Origin: Candidatus Segatella albertsiae
Lineage (GTDB): Bacteria > Bacteroidota > Bacteroidia > Bacteroidales > Bacteroidaceae
Length of the DNA: 11,631 bases
Reading direction: 5' to 3'
Assembly: GCA_002451555.1 (NCBI GenBank)
Contig: DKCU01000090.1
Location: 1 to 11,631, forward strand
A program made the translations under genes and the position numbers. This document shows positions 7,385 to 11,631 of the stretch, piece after piece. The notes below the pieces were generated by a model. The model did no database searches. It had not been told where the DNA came from and worked only from the letters and a program-made list of their open reading frames with translations. Within the stretch, counting starts at the first letter, position 1. Every line of letters starts with the position of its first letter.

Positions 7385-8584
7385 ATGAAAAAGATTATTG
7401 CTTTACTTTTCACATTCTGCGCTATAACATTACAAGCTACGGCACAGAACTGGATTGGCACATGGGCAACCGCCCCACAAACCGTCGTCAAGAGCTTTAT
7501 GCCCTATAACAACAATATGTCGAACCGCTCCGTCAGACAAGTGGTCAAGGTGAGCATCGGAGGCGACATGATTCGTCTCAAACTGAGCAACGTCTATAGC
7601 ACCGAACCTGTTGTCATCCGCTCCATCTACATCGCCCATGCCAAGGATTCCTTCGCTATCGACCCGAAGAGTGCCAAGTATGTCATGTTCGACAAGAAAT
7701 ACAAGGTGACCATCCCTGCCGGCAAGAGCATCATGAGCGATGCCCTGCCCTTTCCCCTGAAAGCCCTGCAACGATTGGCTATCACTATCAACTACACATC
7801 CGCCCCAACCGTACCGACCGTCCACATGGGATCTCGCACCACCTCATACATTATGAAAGGCGTGACCAACGCCCACTCCAACTTCGAGAAGGCTTTCCGG
7901 GAGAACCATTGGTACAACATCAGTGGCATCGACATTTATTCGCTGAGGACCGACCTCAGCAGCATTGCCATCATGGGCAACTCCATCACCGATGGCAAAT
8001 GCTCCACCGACAATGCCCAGAACCGTTGGCCAGACGTGATGTCGGAGATGCTGCAACTGAAACATAAGATAACCAACCAAGGTGTGCTTAATCTCGGCAT
8101 CGGAAACAATCGTGTGGTTGTACCTGGAGGATTCGGCACATTGGCCAAAGACCGTTTCGACAGAGACATCCTCGGACAATTCGGCGTGAAGAAGGTCATC
8201 ATCTTCGAGGGTATTAACGACATCGGTGCTGCCAGAAGTGGGAATAGCGAGACCGTGGCTCGCCAGCTTATCGAGAGTTACCAGGCAATGATTAAGAAAG
8301 CTAAGGCACGTAGGATGAAAGTCTATCTCGCCACCATCACCCCTTTCAAGGGAGCTGGATATTACTCCCCTTTCCATGAGGCTGCCCGACAGACCGTCAA
8401 CGAGTGGATTCGCAACCAAGCCAAGAAGAAAGAAGTGGATGGTATCCTCGACTTCGCCAAACTACTGCAATCGCCCGAGGATGATAGACAAATGAAAAAG
8501 GAATATGCCAGCAGCGACTGGCTGCACCCAAACCCTATGGGATATAAGGTTATGGGGACCTACGCCGCAGAAATCGTCAAATAA
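7385..8584 (+). CDS. Secreted SGNH/GDSL-family esterase
   Basis: A 399-residue exported hydrolase. A signal peptide spans about residues 1-20 (MKKIIALLFT...ATA-Q). An N-terminal beta-rich domain follows (about 21-180, with NWIGTWATAPQ and SVRQVVKVSIGGDMIRLKLSN), typical of this subgroup. The catalytic SGNH domain then shows every block: GNSITDG with nucleophile Ser200, Gly240 in LGIGNNR, Asn278 in FEGINDIG, and SDWLHPN with Asp378 and His381. Related enzymes remove acetyl or other acyl groups from polysaccharides; the substrate here is not determinable. The ATG at 7385 is chosen because it gives a proper signal peptide downstream of the promoter. The gene is monocistronic and convergent with the M6 peptidase. 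It may serve glycan use together with the susCD-like pair about 2.4 kb upstream, but that link is inference. Confidence 0.93.
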   Translation: MKKIIALLFTFCAITLQATAQNWIGTWATAPQTVVKSFMPYNNNMSNRSVRQVVKVSIGGDMIRLKLSNVYSTEPVVIRSIYIAHAKDSFAIDPKSAKYVMFDKKYKVTIPAGKSIMSDALPFPLKALQRLAITINYTSAPTVPTVHMGSRTTSYIMKGVTNAHSNFEKAFRENHWYNISGIDIYSLRTDLSSIAIMGNSITDGKCSTDNAQNRWPDVMSEMLQLKHKITNQGVLNLGIGNNRVVVPGGFGTLAKDRFDRDILGQFGVKKVIIFEGINDIGAARSGNSETVARQLIESYQAMIKKAKARRMKVYLATITPFKGAGYYSPFHEAARQTVNEWIRNQAKKKEVDGILDFAKLLQSPEDDRQMKKEYASSDWLHPNPMGYKVMGTYAAEIVK

Positions 8585-8610
8585 GAATCCTATTAATGAG
8601 ATATAGACAA

Positions 8611-8703
8611 CAAATCGAAGTTATACTTCAAAGAGCAATGAAGTATAACTTCGATAGCAAAGGAAGTACTACTGCAAGTACCAATGAAGTACTACTTCCC
8701 TAT
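8611..8703. repeat. Two tandem, structure-conserved hairpins; probable terminator region
   Basis: Two units of about 46 nt stand head to tail. Unit 1 (8611-8657) has a perfect 16-bp stem (8614-8629 with 8640-8655) and a 10-nt loop. Unit 2 (8658-8703) has GGAAGTACTACT (8662-8673) facing AGTACTACTTCC (8688-8699), with one C-C mismatch and an equally spaced loop. TATTTTTTG follows on the plus strand, so unit 2 can terminate the esterase transcript. The pair fills the gap between two convergent genes and reaches the stop codon of the M6 peptidase. Confidence 0.75.
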
Positions 8704-10913
8704 TTTTTGATTATTTTCTTCACTGTTCCATCAGCATATCGAATGATGCAAATTCCTGGAGTTGGCGCATTCAGACGAGTGCCATCCAAAGAATAGTAAC
8801 CTATGATGCTACTTCTTTCTTCAGCCTCCACATTTTCGATACCTGTCGAACTATGAGCCGTCACTCTTACCTCATCTAGGAAGAAGCGTCCCTTTTGGGC
8901 TGCAAAAGTAATCTTCGTTGTACCTTTTGCAGTAATCGTAGTTGAATAACTAGTCCAAGAGCCCTTCTTCATGGTGACGGAAGCATCGGAAATCTTTCCG
9001 TTGGAAACGGAAAGATTCAAGGCTGTGCCATCCTTGCCGCCATCCCAAGCACCAGCCTTGAACGTCAGCACGACTGAACCATCGACAGTAATGGCAGGAG
9101 AAGTTATATTGCCCACATTTCCACTTGCGCCAAGTCGTACACAGCCATCCGCAGAATAAATCTTGCCGGTACTCGTCCAGCCATTATTATCGAATTCATC
9201 AGAGCTAGCCTCACTTCCGGCAACGTTTCCGCTCCATTCTCCATCATTACCACCCTTGCCATCACAATTGTTGAATGACTCATAAAGCAAGGTAGAGCCA
9301 TCTGGCACAACAGGTGTATCTGGAGTTTCACCACCCCCATTATGGTCGGCTGGAGTAAATGTCATCGAAGCAGTTCCATCAGAAGCCACCGCAATGTCAG
9401 TGATGTCAATATGCATATACTTCGTTCCATCGGAATTCTTATTATATAAGGTAGCGGCAGGAGTCGATGTAGAAGTCAAGCTGGTATATTTATTACCATA
9501 CAGGTCGCCCACATGTCCATAGTCATAAGAACCATGCGATTTGTTATCGGCATGGAAAATAGTTAGACGCTGGTGGTCATTGGTATATTCCTTGTCATTA
9601 TCATCCCAATCATAATAAGTATCTTTCGTGTTAGGAACGTTATACTCCCAGACATACTCATTGTAATCCACATGGGTAATCATGACACCTGCATCAGGAA
9701 GACTCGCGTCCCAATTCGTCTTCTGACGATTCTCCACCACATAGTACTCATCTTGATGTCCCTTGTTGTGGATGACATAGGCATCACCACCTTCGCTTAC
9801 TGGAGCCAAGCCCGACACTTTGTTCTCAGAGTCAATGTCTGTCATGTCATGAAGCGTAATCCAGCCACACTCATTCTTCTCGTATGCGGAATAACCAGCA
9901 GGGCATCTACCATCGCCATTATAACTGCCCGAGTTCATCAGGTCAAAGTCGCCCATGCCAAACCATCCGCTATAACTAGTGTCATACAGGTCAGGGAAGC
10001 CCATGCAATGGGAGAACTCATGGCAGAACGTACCGATTCCATCGAGATCGCTGTTGCCATTCAACTCTGCGCTGCAAGCGTATGTATCGACTTTTACGCC
10101 ATTAAAGGTCAATGCCTTGCCATAATCAGATACTGAAAGATAGTACATGTGAGGCCAAACTGTAGATTCTGCGCCACCATCAGCCTCCCCCTTTCCGGCA
10201 TAAAGCACGAAGACCTGATCCACCTCGCCATCTCCATCCCAGTCATATTGGGAGAAATCGACACCTTGCTGGTGAGCCCACTGGCAAGCCTCAGCAACCA
10301 TTTCTCCTGCATGTTGGTCAGTATCATTCCCATAAGAATCTGTGGTATTCTTACCATAATAAGCATAGCTCTTCGACAACGGACAGATGCCGACCACATC
10401 AAAATCCAAAGTAAATTGTCCCTGGCTCTGCGCCTTGAAGTAGTCCTTGACGCTACCTCGGAAATCACCCGACTGATAGTTGTCGCCATTCACAATCTGC
10501 TTGTACAGAGACAAGTTGTGTCCTGTGGCAAACTTCTTGTCCGTAAACTCAGCGAGAATCACCAGCCCTTTCTTGGTGCCTTGGAACAAGCTACTCCGCC
10601 TCGATGCAGATTGCGCCTTGCGCAAACGAGTCGCTTGGCGTTTTTGTACCTTTGCACGACGAGCCATCACACCTTTCCGCCGTTGAGCCTCATCGGTTAG
10701 TTTCCGATAAAGTCCCGTACTGGCATCCTCCACATACTTCGTTCCATCCTCCGAAACGTAAAAATGAGAGAACTCATCACCCACAAGTTGCACTCGCACT
10801 TCCGTTCCATCAACCAAAGAGACAGAACACCAAACGCCTCGCTTCGCCGGCACCGCCCACAAGGACAGAGCCAAACAAAGCAAGGCGTTCAACAAGAATA
10901 TTCTTTTCTTCAT
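8700..10913 (-). CDS. Secreted M6-family zinc metallopeptidase with C-terminal sorting tail
   Basis: A 737-residue exported peptidase related to immune inhibitor A (M6). A signal peptide covers about residues 1-20 (LALSLWA-VPAKRG), and an N-terminal domain of about 90 residues ends in a very basic stretch (78-107), possibly a prodomain. The catalytic domain (about 112-400) carries HEFSHCMGFPD: H298 and H302 with E299, and Asp308 as likely third zinc ligand (HExxHxxGxxD). An EF-hand-like calcium loop DWDGDGEVD lies at about 224-232. After a Gly/Pro linker (525-540) comes a beta-sandwich domain (about 541-687) that may bind carbohydrate or cell surface. The end, SSIIGYYSLDGTRLNAPTPG onward to the basic KKIIKK, resembles type IX secretion sorting tails seen in Prevotella. 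The start is 1 nt after the xpt stop, so co-transcription is very likely. It would degrade extracellular protein; the target is unknown. Confidence 0.92.
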   Translation of the reverse strand: MKKRIFLLNALLCLALSLWAVPAKRGVWCSVSLVDGTEVRVQLVGDEFSHFYVSEDGTKYVEDASTGLYRKLTDEAQRRKGVMARRAKVQKRQATRLRKAQSASRRSSLFQGTKKGLVILAEFTDKKFATGHNLSLYKQIVNGDNYQSGDFRGSVKDYFKAQSQGQFTLDFDVVGICPLSKSYAYYGKNTTDSYGNDTDQHAGEMVAEACQWAHQQGVDFSQYDWDGDGEVDQVFVLYAGKGEADGGAESTVWPHMYYLSVSDYGKALTFNGVKVDTYACSAELNGNSDLDGIGTFCHEFSHCMGFPDLYDTSYSGWFGMGDFDLMNSGSYNGDGRCPAGYSAYEKNECGWITLHDMTDIDSENKVSGLAPVSEGGDAYVIHNKGHQDEYYVVENRQKTNWDASLPDAGVMITHVDYNEYVWEYNVPNTKDTYYDWDDNDKEYTNDHQRLTIFHADNKSHGSYDYGHVGDLYGNKYTSLTSTSTPAATLYNKNSDGTKYMHIDITDIAVASDGTASMTFTPADHNGGGETPDTPVVPDGSTLLYESFNNCDGKGGNDGEWSGNVAGSEASSDEFDNNGWTSTGKIYSADGCVRLGASGNVGNITSPAITVDGSVVLTFKAGAWDGGKDGTALNLSVSNGKISDASVTMKKGSWTSYSTTITAKGTTKITFAAQKGRFFLDEVRVTAHSSTGIENVEAEERSSIIGYYSLDGTRLNAPTPGICIIRYADGTVKKIIKK

Positions 10914-10914
10914 A

Positions 10915-11481
10915 TTATTTCAAAACTATTTTGCAGTCATCCAAGCTCTCGACGGTAGCAAGAGCCTCGTAGCGCATCCCTTCCTTGCGAAGGAAGTCGC
11001 CGCCATGCTGGAAAGCCTTCTCGATGATGAAGCCCATCGCCTCGATGGTGGCACCAGCCTGTTGGCAGAGATCCATTACACCCTTCGAAGCATTGCCGTT
11101 GGCAAGGAAGTCGTCGATGAAGATGACGTGGTCGTCAGGAGTAAGGTAACTGTTGCTGACACACACAGTATAGTCCATGTCCTTAGTGAAAGAGTGAACC
11201 ACAGAGGTAATCATGCCCTCCATTGTCTTAGGTTTCTTTTTCTTGACAAAAACAACAGGGAGATTGGTCAAGTAGCCCACCATGATGGCAGGAGCGATGC
11301 CTGAAGCCTCGATTGTCACAATCTTGTTGTACTTGATGTCCTTGAAAAGGCGCACGAACTCCTTCGCCAAGTCCATCATCAACATAGGGTCCATCTGATG
11401 GTTCACAAAACTATCCACCTTCAAGATACCTCCAGGAAAGCATCTGCCTTCCTTCATAATTCTTTCTTTCAGTAAATCCAT
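10915..11481 (-). CDS. xpt: Xanthine phosphoribosyltransferase
   Basis: This 188-residue cytoplasmic enzyme converts xanthine and PRPP to XMP and pyrophosphate, salvaging purines towards GMP. The PRPP-binding motif VIFIDDFLANGNA (119-131) with its Asp-Asp pair is clear. EASGIAPAI (58-66) and VVFVKKKKPKTM (76-87) match the expected nucleotide- and pyrophosphate-binding loops of Xpt. MDLLKERI at the start and HQMDP at about 28-32 match the N-terminus of the family, whose usual length is about 190 residues. Its TAA lies 1 nt before the ATG of the M6 peptidase, so it heads a two-gene operon. I see no strong TAnnTTTG promoter; TAAATTTC just upstream of the start is a weak partial match. No purine riboswitch is recognisable. 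The upstream region holds a REP-like hairpin cluster. Confidence 0.95.
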   Translation of the reverse strand: MDLLKERIMKEGRCFPGGILKVDSFVNHQMDPMLMMDLAKEFVRLFKDIKYNKIVTIEASGIAPAIMVGYLTNLPVVFVKKKKPKTMEGMITSVVHSFTKDMDYTVCVSNSYLTPDDHVIFIDDFLANGNASKGVMDLCQQAGATIEAMGFIIEKAFQHGGDFLRKEGMRYEALATVESLDDCKIVLK

Positions 11482-11514
11482 TTTCTGACTTGAAATTTAT
11501 ATGATTTATCTATT

Positions 11515-11602
11515 ATGCTTTTGCCCTTACAGGGCGACTTTAATTTGCAACATATTACCCAGGGCGTTGCCCTGGGCTAAATGCTTTTGGGCTTTCAGCC
11601 CG
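11515..11602. repeat. REP/BIME-like cluster of three GC-rich hairpins
   Basis: Three short-loop palindromes occur within 88 bp. They are GCCCT-TAC-AGGGC (11523-11535), CCCAGGGC-GTT-GCCCTGGG (11558-11576), and GGGCT-TTC-AGCCC (11589-11601, with a possible extra T-G pair). The outer two are each preceded by the direct repeat ATGCTTTTG (11515-11523 and 11581-11589). All loops are 3 nt. The sequence is GC-rich in an otherwise AT-rich intergenic region and resembles extragenic palindromic repeats associated with REP-associated tyrosine transposases. It lies 34 nt or more upstream of xpt. No transposase gene is in the window. Confidence 0.7.
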
Positions 11603-11631
11603 ATTTGATTTCGGACGCCAATTAACGATTC

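Noticed and set aside
8614..8655. loxP-like recombination site
   Set aside because: CGAAGTTAT resembles a loxP half-site, but the spacer is 10 nt rather than 8, the arm orientation differs and no tyrosine recombinase is present. It is explained by the tandem hairpin unit.
11482..11631. Purine riboswitch upstream of xpt
   Set aside because: xpt leaders in Firmicutes carry one, but the conserved three-way junction and loop-loop motifs are not visible; the hairpins are 3-nt-loop REP-like palindromes.
1..11631. CRISPR array, tRNA or rRNA gene
   Set aside because: I saw no regularly spaced repeats and no recognisable tRNA or rRNA sequence on either strand.

Overview
The window looks like chromosomal DNA from a gut or oral Bacteroidota, most likely Prevotella/Segatella. 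The evidence is a SusC/SusD outer-membrane pair, promoters of the Bacteroidetes type (TTGC, 19 bp, TAnnTTTG), almost no Shine-Dalgarno sequences, and a secreted peptidase whose C-terminus resembles the type IX secretion sorting tails common in this group. The genus is an inference; no rRNA or other marker gene is present.

Layout from left to right. (1) 30-4960: a SusC-like TonB-dependent transporter and a SusD-like lipoprotein, both complete, closed by a hairpin terminator (4979-5025). (2) 5028-7216: an AT-richer accessory stretch. It holds a multi-pass membrane protein of unknown function, then a compact two-gene operon with its own promoter and an unusually strong ribosome binding site. That operon encodes a 47-residue charged protein and a 206-residue protein with ADP-ribosyltransferase-like motifs, and it is followed by a long bidirectional terminator. 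Next to it, on the minus strand, is the C-terminal remnant of a DUF234-type ATPase. (3) 7291-8584: a promoter and a secreted SGNH/GDSL esterase. (4) 8611-8703: two tandem, structurally conserved hairpins between convergent genes. (5) 8700-11481, minus strand: xpt (xanthine phosphoribosyltransferase) followed 1 nt later by a secreted M6 metallopeptidase. (6) 11515-11602: a cluster of three GC-rich hairpins upstream of xpt that resembles a REP/BIME element.

How the genes may work together. SusC/SusD import an oligosaccharide or other polymer fragment of unknown identity, and the esterase could deacylate such a substrate. They may once have been closer neighbours, now separated by the accessory stretch. 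The 47-residue/ART-like pair has the architecture of a toxin-antitoxin or defence module and is the best candidate for a poorly described system. It sits between two 47-bp promoter-bearing segments (5874-5920 and 7288-7334) that are 39/47 identical, so the module could be a recombining cassette, or both promoters may simply share an extended consensus. The xpt-peptidase junction implies co-transcription of purine salvage with a secreted protease, with no obvious biochemical link.
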